Shown piece after piece: positions 24,101 to 34,700 of a DNA stretch of 64,000 bases. How positions within the stretch are numbered: position 1 is the stretch's first letter; the number at the start of each line of letters is the position of its first letter. Where the stretch lies: assembly GCF_032362555.1 (NCBI RefSeq), contig NC_083531.1, positions 744,001-808,000 on the forward strand. The letters are read 5' to 3'. The notes beneath the pieces were generated by a model. That model was not told where the DNA came from, did not search any database, and was given only the letters and a program-made list of their open reading frames with translations. Both the position numbers and the translations under genes were made by a program. The DNA is from Amyelois transitella. Taxonomy: Eukaryota; Arthropoda; Insecta; Lepidoptera; Pyralidae.

Positions 24101-24825
24101 GACATGATGACCTTTCTGACCCATTGAAGAAACTCCCGGGACATGATGACCTTCTGCACCCTTTACACGACCATCTCCTGGATCCGCTAAAGAAAATTCC
24201 AGGTCTTGATGACCTTAAGCATCCTTTGGATAAAATACCTGGAAAGGACGTAATCCACCATATCCTTGATCCACTACACAAACACCCACATATTCCCTCT
24301 ATTCCAGATATTCCTTCAGCAACTCCGTGCGATGATGACGCTGTAACTCCCCCAACAAAACCTGATACACCCTCAGTGACCACACCATCAGTTGCTACTC
24401 CAACTACGCCTAAAACACCATCAGTTACTACTCCAACAACACCTAAAGCACCTTCAGCTACTACCCCTACTACTCCTTGCGATGAAGATGTCCCAACTAC
24501 ACCTAAAACACCGTCAGTTACTACTCCTAAAACCCCATCAGTTACAACTCCTAAAACCCCATCAGTTACTACTCCTAAAACCCCATCAGTTACAACTCCT
24601 AAAACCCCATCAGTTACAACTCCTAAAACCCCATCAGTTACTACTCCTACTACTCCCAAAACGCCACCAGTCACCCCTCCATGTGATCAGGATGATCCAG
24701 CTAAAGGGACGCCGTCTTCTAAGCATGATGACCCTTCAGAAATTCTATCAAAATTGAAACCTGAAGAAAAGAAGCAATTGAAGAAATTCCTCCATTTCTT
24801 GGATGGAATTTTCAAATCAGAATAG
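21128..24825 (+). CDS. Secreted repeat protein (13-residue repeat plus Thr/Pro repeat), about 404 aa, three exons
   Basis: Exons are 21128-21160 (donor GTGAGT), 22331-22364 (acceptor TTACAG, donor GTAAGT) and 23678-24825 (acceptor TTGCAG, stop TAG); the sum is 1215 nt with phases 0 and 1. Exons 1-2 encode a signal peptide (MMWKTVFLLSLISNCLA) followed by LPFGLG. Residues about 50-180 are tandem GHDDLSDPLKKLP units, nine near-identical after one diverged copy, then degenerate copies. Residues about 235-365 are Thr/Pro-rich (TPKTPSVT repeats) broken by CDDD, CDED and CDQD. The C-terminus is a charged helix-like segment (KLKPEEKKQLKKFLHFLDGI). It should be secreted and largely disordered, with many possible O-glycosylation sites. 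No known family is recognised. Layout and phases match the gene at 1626-2814. An antisense frame across the repeats is a by-product. Confidence 0.85.
23090..23640 (+). repeat. Interspersed repeat, family B, split by a SINE
   Basis: The left part (about 23090-23288) and right part (23564-23640) form one unit ending TTATAATATTAGTGTAG. The SINE between them is flanked by TCGAACCAGT on both sides. Lies in intron 2 of the secreted repeat protein. Confidence 0.8.
23289..23563 (+). mobile_element. SINE family A, complete copy with target-site duplication
   Basis: This copy defines the element ends. The 10-bp duplication TCGAACCAGT occurs at 23279-23288 and 23564-23573. The head has two CCGG-type hairpins (GCCGTTCCCGGCAGTGCCG), the body reads GGCGATGGGCTAGCAACC, and the tail is CGTGACCATATGTATG and more TATG units. 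Confidence 0.9.
23757..24147 (+). repeat. 39-bp coding tandem repeat, ten units
   Basis: The first unit is diverged; nine follow in perfect 39-bp register. Two variant sites (CTCCCGGG or CTGCCGGG; GACCCATTG or GATCCTTTG) show that units 6 and 8 share one haplotype, so two-unit blocks were copied. Confidence 0.9.
24380..24665 (+). repeat. Thr/Pro coding tandem repeat
   Basis: Units of ACTCCTAAAACCCCATCAGT type (24 bp, TPKTPSVT), about six in close register from 24505, with looser relatives upstream. Confidence 0.85.
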
Positions 24826-25405
24826 AACCAAGTACTAAAGATATCTACAATAAGCATTATTGGCGCTTTATTCAGAACGTTTTGTAACGTCGAATGTGTA
24901 ATTAATAAGACAAAAATCTAATGTTTTTTTTATTCACCACCAGCGACTCACCCCGGCCTAGCACGGTTACCTTTTATAGATATATTTTCAAAAATACTAA
25001 CAAAATCTGTCCACAACTATCCAAAATTCGCGGATACATAACATGCAGACTAAAATCAAATTGGGTGAATTTATCTTTTATATTATTTATCACCCTGCTT
25101 ATTTTAACGGCATGAATGTAAATTGAGAATCATATGGGCGCATTCTGTAGATATTCTTGCTTTGGAATCAAAACAGATTATTTTTTTAAATTTATATTTT
25201 TATTTAAATTTAACAAATGACGTTTAATTAGATTTTACTTATGGAAAATTATCAATAATTACTTGACAGTAGCAGTCTTATACAATACCTATGTATATTA
25301 TTAGTACGTCGAGTTATTTTTTTGGGAAATTCTTCTTTTTAGTTTTCCTTTGAAATTGAGAATGATGAGAATTTACCCAAATTTTGTCATTATGGAAACG
25401 ACACA
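24826..25405. other. Gap between convergent genes
   Basis: Contains the 3' region of the secreted repeat gene. On the other strand a polyA signal candidate AATAAA (25199-25204) lies about 200 bp past the stop of the minus-strand zinc-finger gene. No gene or clear repeat was seen. Confidence 0.5.
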
Positions 25406-26875
25406 TTAGTAGTCACAAATGTCCACTAAAATAATACGATCTCTGGTCAAACCCATGTGATAATGCGCCTTTCTGTGTTTTGACATGTACTCTTTATCAA
25501 TCTTGAGATTACAAGACGTGCAAGGAACGCCAGTAGAGTTATTGCACCCAGCTCGGAAATGCATCCTACTGCCTCTTTCTTCCATACAAACCTTACACAT
25601 CATGCAACGGTATATAATTTTGTGCTCAATCCCATCCACAATAGGTTGAATATTGAAGACGGTAGTCATATTGTGTTGTTGGTCGTGATCAGAGATGTGT
25701 CGTGAAAGGAATTTTCTATCACATTTCAAACATTTTACTGTCACTTCTTTTGTTCCACCTTCGCCACACCCGCTCCTGTGAAGAAGGCCACTTCTGTAGC
25801 TAAGAAAGTTGACTTGACATTTTGGGCATTGGAATAACATATTTTTCGGTATCGGCACCATATGTTTAGGAGTCGAGTGATTAGGTTTATTGACCGTTCC
25901 ACCACTCGAGGTAGACTGCGCATCCACGTTTGAGCTTTCCTTGTTTTTGATTATATCATTGTGAACTTTTTTGTGTGCTTTGGTTTCATTGTATGACAAA
26001 AACTTTGCACCACAAATTGTGCACTCGTAAGGTACTTGTCGACTCTGTACCATAGAATTACTTTTCATTGTAAACTTTTCTTTATGTTTGTTTTTTATGT
26101 GTTTATTATAAGTTTCAAAAACGTAACTAGAAGCGCAAAATTTACAATTTGGTTTATAAAAAATTTTCTTTTGTTCTTGCGTTGAAATAATTTTACCATG
26201 CTGGAAATTGGAGTGTCTACGTAGCATACTGAGAGTCTTATAATAGCAGGAACATAATTTACATTGAAAGTAGGTTTCTTGGGACAATGACCCCGTCTGA
26301 TATTTTTGAGAGGAATCTCCTATATTATTGCAATCATTTACTTCCATCTCTACATCTTTATCCTTTTCATTGGTCCGGTTTAGCGAAATATTAACGTTAA
26401 CTCCAAAATCCGCTACTGTTTGTGCGGAGTCTGTATTAACTGCGACATCTATTTTATCTGGCGCAGCGTCTGTGTTGACACCAAAATCAGCTTTATTGAT
26501 CACATCTGTGTCGCTTGCTACATCAGCTGTGAATTCGTGTCGAGTAGTTTGTGTTGCAATGTCTTTTTTGGTTTCCGAATTCCTGCACCACCGGTATACC
26601 CTTGTCGGCGTAACCGTATCTTCGTCAGAAGACAATTCTATTACTTCAGTTTCATCATAAAGGAGGACAGTGGAACAAGTATCTGCGAAGAAATTATTTA
26701 AAATGTAAGCCACATCTGCCACAAGGAGTAATGTTAATTCTTTGCATTTAATATTAAAGGGGTTCTTCGAGTTATTCAAATTAGCGAATCCTACCGCCCA
26801 CCATGAGAATATTATTTCGACTAAGCAAGGATGCAAGGATTTAAGAGTGCTTCTCCTTTTAGCCCATTTGAACAT
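25406..26875 (-). CDS. Zinc-finger protein with C2H2 and C2HC fingers, up to 489 aa, single open exon
   Basis: One continuous frame runs from ATG at 26875 to TAA at 25406. Residues about 60-170 are acidic and contain three FGVNTD/VAVNTD-type repeats. Seven fingers follow: CKLC, CKFC, CTIC, CPKC, CLKC, CMMC and CTSC. In the fourth and sixth the last ligand is Cys (HRSGC, HFRAGC), giving C2HC fingers; these alternate with ordinary ones. A nuclear DNA- or protein-binding role is expected from the family. The first ~63 residues (MFKWAKRR ... LNNFFA) match nothing I know, and a TTCTTCGCAG acceptor at about 26683 leaves open that they are intron and that an upstream exon supplies the true start. 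Confidence 0.8.
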   Translation of the reverse strand: MFKWAKRRSTLKSLHPCLVEIIFSWWAVGFANLNNSKNPFNIKCKELTLLLVADVAYILNNFFADTCSTVLLYDETEVIELSSDEDTVTPTRVYRWCRNSETKKDIATQTTRHEFTADVASDTDVINKADFGVNTDAAPDKIDVAVNTDSAQTVADFGVNVNISLNRTNEKDKDVEMEVNDCNNIGDSSQKYQTGSLSQETYFQCKLCSCYYKTLSMLRRHSNFQHGKIISTQEQKKIFYKPNCKFCASSYVFETYNKHIKNKHKEKFTMKSNSMVQSRQVPYECTICGAKFLSYNETKAHKKVHNDIIKNKESSNVDAQSTSSGGTVNKPNHSTPKHMVPIPKNMLFQCPKCQVNFLSYRSGLLHRSGCGEGGTKEVTVKCLKCDRKFLSRHISDHDQQHNMTTVFNIQPIVDGIEHKIIYRCMMCKVCMEERGSRMHFRAGCNNSTGVPCTSCNLKIDKEYMSKHRKAHYHMGLTRDRIILVDICDY

Positions 26876-27504
26876 CGAACAAAATGTTTATTCATTATTC
26901 AACATCACTTAATAATTGTCATATCTTTTGGTTTCGCAAAATTAATAACTTTTAAGTAAAGTTTAAAGTAGATATTTTTTTTTATTAAGTTTACTGCGGT
27001 TTCTAAAGCGTCAGTGCAAAACTGCACTGCAGCATTTTGTTTACGTTAACTTGATATGGTCACGTTAACGTGATATTTTTTTCCTTTCCTTTCTTGTTAA
27101 AATTTATTTAAGTATACACGAATAGTAGGAATTACAATTTACCATCATCTATCGGTTCAGTCTTGTTTCTCACTCTGAAGGACATGTTGCAGCAGCTCGG
27201 TCGGCCGTCGGCAGCTCTGTCTACCCCGTTGGCGATAGGATGTTTCTGTTGTCTGAATTGAAGATATATTTTATGTTATTCTGTTGACTGTTCGCTAACT
27301 CAGCGACTGATAAGGGATGATATACAAACATAAACTCTGCCTACCCCTCTTTCCCAGAGGGGAAGGCAAGGACTACATCTTTCCAATTGCCGCAATCTCT
27401 GCATACTTTTTTCGTCTCATCTATCTTTCATAGAATTGTCAATCTTAAAAGGCGACAAATTTGATCAGAAATTCATATACCTAGCATTTATCAATTTACG
27501 CACA

Positions 27505-27710
27505 ATCCTACTACTATTATAAAGGCGAAAGTTTGTATGGATGTTTGTTACTCTTTCACGCAAAAACTACTGAACCGATTACCATGAAATTTGGTATGTA
27601 GGTAGCTGAAGACCCAGAATAACACATAGGCTACTTTTTATCCCAGAGTTCCCGCGGGATTGATAGGGTTTCCATGCGGACGAAGTCGCGGGCGGCCTCT
27701 AGTAAAAAAT
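27505..27710 (-). repeat. Interspersed repeat, family C
   Basis: CTACTACTATTATAAAGGCG to GACGAAGTCGCGGGCGGCC; a well preserved copy. Confidence 0.7.
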
Positions 27711-27764
27711 ATTTTTTAGTTCCCTAATATGTATAAATATAAAAACCTTTCTTTTCTTTAGTTC

Positions 27765-27905
27765 TGGTTCCATCCTCACCTCTGTTGAGAAAAGCCCGGG
27801 GTATGCCTTTGACCCCATGGTCATGGATCCTAGATTGGGCGAGTCAGGTTTTTACATGAATCGACTCCCATCTAACATCCGTAACCTTACATACATACCG
27901 GCCTA
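27765..27905 (-). mobile_element. SINE family H, fragment
   Basis: Reverse copy with CCGGGGTATGCC and GGGCGAGTCAGGTTTTTAC. The fullest copy is at 36605-36943. Confidence 0.6.
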
Positions 27906-28154
27906 TACAAATCAAGTTCCACGTTCAGCTATTTCGCTTTAAGAAGAATTGATATTCAAATAGTGACAGGTTGCTAGCCCATCGCCTAAAAGAAGAATCC
28001 CAAGTTTATAAGTCTATCTCTTAGTCACCTTTTACGACAACCGCGGTCCGCAACCTTCACGGATGTGCAGGTTTTCTCTCTTACAGTGAGGGTTAGTATT
28101 CAAACTAAACATTAAAAACTTTTATAACCAATTAAATATATCCTGAATGTCATC

Positions 28155-28345
28155 TATTGTTGTGGTCAAGAGTACCTGAAACCTGAGCCGAGCTTACACG
28201 AAGAGAGTTTTGGTTATAAATGTGGATGAAGCGAAAGAAGTAAGCAAGTTAAGTATGTACCTAGTGTAGGGATCAGGCAAGCGGAAAGATGTAGTCTCGG
28301 CTAACCCTTCGAGGGAAAGAGAGGTGATTCTATGTATGTATAGCC
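28155..28345 (+). mobile_element. RTE-like LINE 3' tail
   Basis: GGTCAAGAGTACCTGAAACC to GAGGTGATTCTATGTATGTA. Degenerate. Confidence 0.7.
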
Positions 28346-28493
28346 TAGCTTTTGCACGGAGCTTCGCTCCCGTGGAAATTTATTGACAAAATGTCTATGT
28401 TATTCCTATCTGCCAAATTTCATAAAAATAGGATTAGTAGTTTTTTAATTTCTTTGTTACAAACATATACAAATCTTTTTTCTTTATTTTAAA

Positions 28494-28680
28494 CTAGCGA
28501 CCCGCCCCGGCTTCGCACGGGTGCAAAATTCGGAAAAAATTATACATAAAAACCTCTTGAATCACTCTACCTGTTACAAAAAACCGCATCAAAATCCGTT
28601 GCGTAATTTTAAAGATTTAAGCATACAGACAAACAGACTAAAATAGCGACTTTGTTTTATACTTACTATGTAGTGATGTG
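28494..28680 (+). repeat. Interspersed repeat, family D
   Basis: AGCGACCCGCCCCGGCTTCG to GCGACTTTGTTTTATACTTA. Good copy. Confidence 0.7.
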
Positions 28681-28683
28681 GAT

Positions 28684-28850
28684 ACATACATACATGTGGT
28701 CACGTCTATATCCCTTGCGGGGTAGACAATCTTGAAAAGACTGAATGACCACCCCACCTTCAGCTATTTGGCTTAATGATATAATTGAGATTCAAATAGT
28801 AATAGGTTGCTAGCCCATCGCCTAAAAAAGAATCCCAAGTTTGTAAGCCT
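28684..28850 (-). mobile_element. SINE family A, tail half
   Basis: Reverse copy starting ACATACATACATGTGGTCAC. The head (GTGCCG hairpin) is missing. Confidence 0.75.
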
Positions 28851-30299
28851 AAGTATATATATAAATGTGGATAATGATCAAAAAACTACTAACCTTTATC
28901 TAGAGCCAGTTGAAAATTAGTTACAATATCCTTTAAACTGATGGTGTCCACTGAAATTGAGTGTCTGACGAGTCTGACCAATACTGCATTAATGCCTGAC
29001 TTTATCGAAATTTATTTTACATTGGGCGAGTGGAATGGCGAGTGACATGAGCTTCTGATATATATTGAAAATATTTATTTTTTTATCTGATATTTTCAAT
29101 CTTTTTCTTACAGATAGATAGATAAAATGAAAGTGGCTTGCCTTTTATACTTTCTTGATGTACCTGAATGAAATTTTCTTATGACTAGACAGATTATAAA
29201 TCAAGACATTGAGCAAAAAATTATGTACAAAGAAATAAGTCCAGAATTATCTTATTGTATTATCAACAATAGACTTCGAAGAAATAATTTAATCAATCAG
29301 TTACCAATAATAATTTATTTCAAGTTTGCGTGTTTTGCCTCTGTGGAAACTCATCTTACGCTTAAAGCTAAAAAAAAACTATTTTAGGAATAACAGTTTA
29401 TTTATTTAACAAATTAATCTACAAACTTGCTGAGAGTGTTAATGCCATTACAAATAAAAATTACAATAACGTTGTGAGCATTTTAAAAGCAAAGTAAAAT
29501 TGGACTAATTTTCTATTTCTTGGGATAAAACCATAGATATAAACAAATTGAAGCAGATTTTTTAAAATTTTGGCTATAGATAATAGTTGTCTAATTTCGA
29601 CAGCTGACAATTACAAAAAACAAAATGGACGGCGAACTTAATGAGCCCAAAATCTTTAAAAATACTTACATTATCTTATTCTTACGCCCTAAATCTTGAC
29701 CGTTTATTCAAGCGGTTAAAACTTTTTGCGTTTATTATCTTTAATTGCTGTGATGTTAACGACTTAATTTCTTTGACGACGCGGGAAAATAAAAAATAAT
29801 TCAGCTTAATTTGACTTACATTCTTAAAAATATCACGTTTATATTCTATAGAAAAAAAAACTCTTTCAAATTTATTAGGAATATCCTGCTTTTAAAATAA
29901 TATAAATAACATCGTAATTTTTTTTTAAACTAAAGAATGCTTAGGAAATAAAAATCTAAAGTACTTTTTGTATGAAAACATTTTTGTCCTTTCAAAACAA
30001 TTTATTATGCAAATTTATTATAAATTAGTGGAAATTACGAAGCTTTGATTATTGTTAGCGATAACAATGTGAAATAGTGTATGATATACTAGAATCTATA
30101 AACAGACGTATGATGAAATCGCACGTATTACGTCTTCATTCCAAAACGGGGTAGACAGAACCATTACTCCTAGTATATGAAGCCGTTCCGCATAATTGAG
30201 GGACAATGACAGGTTACTTGGCCTCTGAAAACGGATCTGAAGTGCAAAGCAGACTGGGAAAATGGCAGGAGATTAGAAAACGTATGTAGGTCTAAAGAT

Positions 30300-30984
30300 C
30301 AGTAGGACCAAAACAGAACATATGTTCCTCGACTTCGGTGGGTCATCAAATTTCTCCTCAATTGCCTTAAGTGGTGTGACCTTACCAGTCTGCTCAAATT
30401 TTAAGTATTTAGGTTCGCTTATACAGGGAGACGGAGGCATCGACCGGGATGTTAACAACAGAGTAGGGGCAGGATGGGCAAAATGGCGACAAGTAACAGG
30501 AGTGACATGCGATCCTCGTATGCCTCTTAAATTAAAAGGGAAAATATACAAGACTGTCATCAGACCGGTTATGCTGTATGGAGCAGAGTGTTGGGCAACG
30601 AAAGCAACGGATGAAAGGAAACTGCATGCAAGTGAGATGCGAATGTTACGATGGATGTGTGGAGTGACAAGAATGGATAAAAAACGTAACGAGTATATAA
30701 GAGGAAGTATGAAAGTAGCGCCAATAAATGAAAAGATGAATGGTAATAAGCTGGGTTGGTACGGACACATCATGAGAAGAGAGGAAGGTCATGTTACTAA
30801 AAGAGCCTTAAATATGAAAGTGAAAGGTTCAAGAAATAGGGGAAGACCGAAAAAGAGATGGATGGACGGCGTAAAGGATAGTATGAGGAGAAAGGGAGTG
30901 ACCAGTGAGATGGCAATTGACAGAAGTAATTGGAAAAAAACTAACATACTGTGCCGACCCCGCGTAGAAAGGGGGAAAAGGTAA
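30300..30984 (+). pseudogene. RTE-clade LINE, reverse transcriptase C-terminus
   Basis: An open 220-codon frame from about 30322 encodes only the end of the RT: FKYLGSLIQGDGGIDRDVNN, KTVIRPVMLYGAECWA, LRWMCGVTRMDKKRN, GWYGHIMRREE and GRPKKRWMDGVKDSMR. The catalytic YADD region and the endonuclease are missing, so the copy is 5'-truncated and inactive. It differs from the LINE at 15785-17640 and is a second family. Confidence 0.85.
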
Positions 30985-31171
30985 CGACGAAGAAGAATGA
31001 TAGGTTACTAGGCCATCACTATAAAAATCCCAAATTTATTGTACTCCTTGATTGACTTACAATTTGTGCGTGATTAGAAGCAGCTGTAATACATACATAC
31101 ATCTTTTTTTATCTTCGTTACCAAACCAATATTGCCATGTAATGTAAATATGAACGATAACATATATTTAG

Positions 31172-31385
31172 ATACATACATATAATCACGTCCACATCCC
31201 TTGCAACTAAGGGATAGGCATATAAACTTGGGATTCTTCTTTTAGGCGACGGGCTAGCAACCTGTCACTATATGAATCTCAATTCTGTCATTAAGCCAAG
31301 CGGCTGAGCGTGGCCTATCGTCTTTGTAAGACTGTTGGCTCTGTCTACCCCGCGAGGGATACAGACGTGACTAAATGTATGTACA
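31172..31385 (+). mobile_element. SINE family A, composite
   Basis: A short reversed tail piece (31172-31204) is joined to a plus-oriented body and tail (31205-31385), giving an inverted pair. Confidence 0.7.
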
Positions 31386-31683
31386 TGCTCTTTCTCCTTG
31401 CAAAATATTAACGATACAAAATAAATAATACACTAAATGAGAGAAAACAAATTGAGCAAGAATTACGACAAAAATATACAAAGATTATTGAGATCATAGT
31501 TGTAAACTATATAGAAAAAGTACCAGCAGCGATGTTAAGGTATTCCATAATGAAATATATAAATATATATGTTAATATTTCTATAATATTTTTTATACAT
31601 AAAGGTTAACTATAAATTAATGAAAATATTTATCCTACAATTTTATATTGAACAACACAAACTCATAACAACCTTATAGCAAA

Positions 31684-31689
31684 TTTATT
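31684..31689 (-). promoter_or_regulatory. PolyA signal of the large zinc-finger gene
   Basis: AATAAA on the minus strand, about 70 bp past the stop codon at 31756. Confidence 0.6.
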
Positions 31690-31755
31690 AACATTTACTA
31701 ACAAATCAATGCACCATCTAATAAGTGACTTATAAACAATAAGATGTTTTAATAA

Positions 31756-34700
31756 TTAACTATTTGTCATTAAGTTCTTCCTTCTCAGTTGTTCCTTAAT
31801 CTGAGCGTGCCTTAATCTCTCTTCCTTGCTTAAAATCAATTTCCTAGAAAACTTTCTCCTAATATTTGACTTTGGCTTAATATTATTAATTTTAGTGTTT
31901 GTATTTTGTATTGCAACATTACTCGTTGCTTTTTCTTCCTTTGAAATATCATTTACACTCAACTCTTCTGTCGTGTAATCTCCAAATTCATTTGTTTCCT
32001 TCAAATCTTTCAAATTTCCAGCGTGATCTTTATTCATTCTGTTGTAAATCTTCAAAAACTGCCAGAATTCAATGCCAGCACCTTGCACGTTGTTCTCGTA
32101 AAATTCAATAAGTTGTTTGTCGCATTTGTGTTTGTTCTCTATAGGCCTCGGTTTGGCCCGCCTCACTATTTCAATCGCTTTCTTATTACGATTATTAACA
32201 GATTTATTTATTTTAACCTCTTTCCCTTTTAACTTGTGTTTCCAAACTTTCTTTTTAAAAGGCTTAGGGTTAGTTTCGTGTCTACGGCTGTGCAATTTCA
32301 ACGCTGCGAATGTTCTACAAAATTTGTCGCAATTATTGCAAGGATACAACATTTTCGCTTTGTGTCTCGTCGCAAGACGACCTAGAGTCTTAATTACATC
32401 TAAATACTGATCGCCGACACTTTTCAATTTCTTAATTTCCCTTTTATCAAACTCGGGTAGTATAAATTCATCGTTCACATTCAAATTTTCATGTTCAACC
32501 ACCCACTCGCCAGACTTTTTGACCAATTTCGTTTTAGCTACGGACATGTCTTTTTTAATTTTATTGTTTTTGTCAATATTGATATACGCTATCTTATTAA
32601 GATTCCTAACACTAGGTATAATTTCAATTTCTTTTATAATTCCATCGTTAACGTTATAGCAATATCTGGAGGCGTCATTGGAATTCTTGTTTTTGTCGTT
32701 AAGTTTGTGATACGGTAGTGTTATACTGATTCCGTGCGCGTCTTTCAGATGCTTAGTGATTGTCAGTTCGGTGACGTAATTGCAAATGGGGCATTTCTTC
32801 AAGGGTGTGTCACTACATATATCGAAATGCACCGCGCAATGTTGTAACAATTTCTGTTTTGTTTCGTATAGCTGAAAGAAAATAAAGTTTACATACTACA
32901 TTTTTAATTTTTGGCATTTAATATATTTTTGTTTTGGGGTTTTCGAAAAAGACGGCTCAGAATGTTGGATACAATCTTGACTGCTTAAAAAATTAATGAA
33001 AAATAAACAAACATAAAAATCTGTTATAATTTTTTATATTTAAGACTGAATTGCTCACACCTAATTTCTTTCGATTCATGACTAAAATTAGATACATAGA
33101 TAATTTATTTATTTGATTTGCTACACACAATTTACAATTTCGTATGACATACAAATTACTGAGTAATTCTTTAAAAGTTTTGCTTTTTATCTGACGATTG
33201 AAGTCAAAAAAGGTCAGGATGTGACCGGTATTAACGCTAGGAGGAAGAAGGATTAAACTTTTTAATGACAATTTTAATATTTCAACATCAAGTAATACAT
33301 ACCTTATAACAGATATAACACTGGTGCGTGTTGATCTTCAATTTTAGATTTTTCCCTTTATCTCCCATTTCTCCTTTTTTAACCCTTTTATCATCAACTA
33401 CGTCTGTCTCGTCAAAATTTTGACCAGCCTCCTCATTTGATTCACAATTGTCAGTTCCATTTAAGACATTTTTAATAACTACATCATTTTCATTGTCAAT
33501 ATTTTTTTCGTCATTAATATTTACGCCATTATGATTGAGATTAATTTCATCATTTTCAGTAAAACCGTTCGCTAGAATAGTTAAATTTTCTTTTGTATTC
33601 ACTATTATTTCTGTTGTAATGCTGTTCGAATCTTTAGCGTTAAATTTGTCATTTTTGCTTTCATCTGTTAATGAGTTAGTAACATTATTACCAATAGGAT
33701 TCTCTTCTACATCAAACACATCTTCGTAAATATTTCTAACATCATCATTCATTTCAATATCATTATTTAAAGAAATTTCATCAGCGGTATCATAATCTAT
33801 AGACGTTTCATTGTTAAACTGATCGCTTATTATTTTATCATCTTTTGTCTTAGAATTATTTTCCGCATTCTTATTATTTTTATCAATATCATTATTGTTA
33901 ACTTGATTCACGCTTATGTATTTTATTTTTGAATTATTTTCTGTAACAAAATATTATAGTAAGAACACATTATGGTGAAAAGATCTCGCAGTTAAGTAGA
34001 TGAATTATTAATAAAATCCTACTTATGTATACGATATAATTATGCGAAAGTTTGCAAGGATATTTGTGTGTTTGTTATTCTTTCACGAAAAAAACTACTT
34101 GACAGATTTTCGTGAAACTTCACAGTAATACAGCTTAGACATTGGGACAACGAAATAAGTTAAAATGGCGGTCAAAGTTGCGGGCGCCAGATGGTACAAA
34201 TATACGGGTTATAAAACACTGGTCAATAAGTTTTTTTTTTCTTATGACCTGGCCGGAGAACGAATCTGGGACTTGGAAAGCACACTCCTACTGCGTCGCA
34301 GCGGCCAAAATTATGTCATTATATTGTAATACTGTGTGTTTTCCTTTATCTCTTTTTAATGGATATCGGACGACGACCAAGTGAATAGGCACATTCATCA
34401 AGAGCAGCTTTTACTAAAACCCCGTAAGGTTTAGGTAACAATTCGATGATACTTTTTTTTTAATTATGTAAGTACATTAGTTTGAGTGCTAACCTTTGCT
34501 CTTACCTGTATCCGGCCATTAAATGTGTAACCATGATCCAATACTGGTTACGTTCCCCTGCAAAGGTTGCGGAGGTCAGACGGGAGTCGCTTCGTGTAAA
34601 AACCTGACTCACCCAATCCAGGATCCATGGTCGAAGACATACCCCGGGCTCTCCAGAGCGTTAACGATGTGTCAGGGACCATATATATATCTAATCACGT

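Larger units (their letters stand above)
26876..31683. other. Repeat-rich intergenic region
   Basis: About 4.8 kb without a host gene. It holds copies of families C and D, SINE family A, SINE family H and LINE fragments (listed separately). 28860-30100 is AT-rich; one frame at 29181-29387 has no homology or splice support. Confidence 0.6.

Noticed and set aside
23427..24674. A 415-codon minus-strand frame
   Set aside because: Antisense of the coding repeats in the secreted protein gene; runs from a SINE into the repeat and has no promoter or splice support.
29120..29387. Signal-peptide-like start (MKVACLLYFL) and a 68-codon frame
   Set aside because: The first stops after 14 codons without a credible donor; the second has no motif, promoter or splice support.
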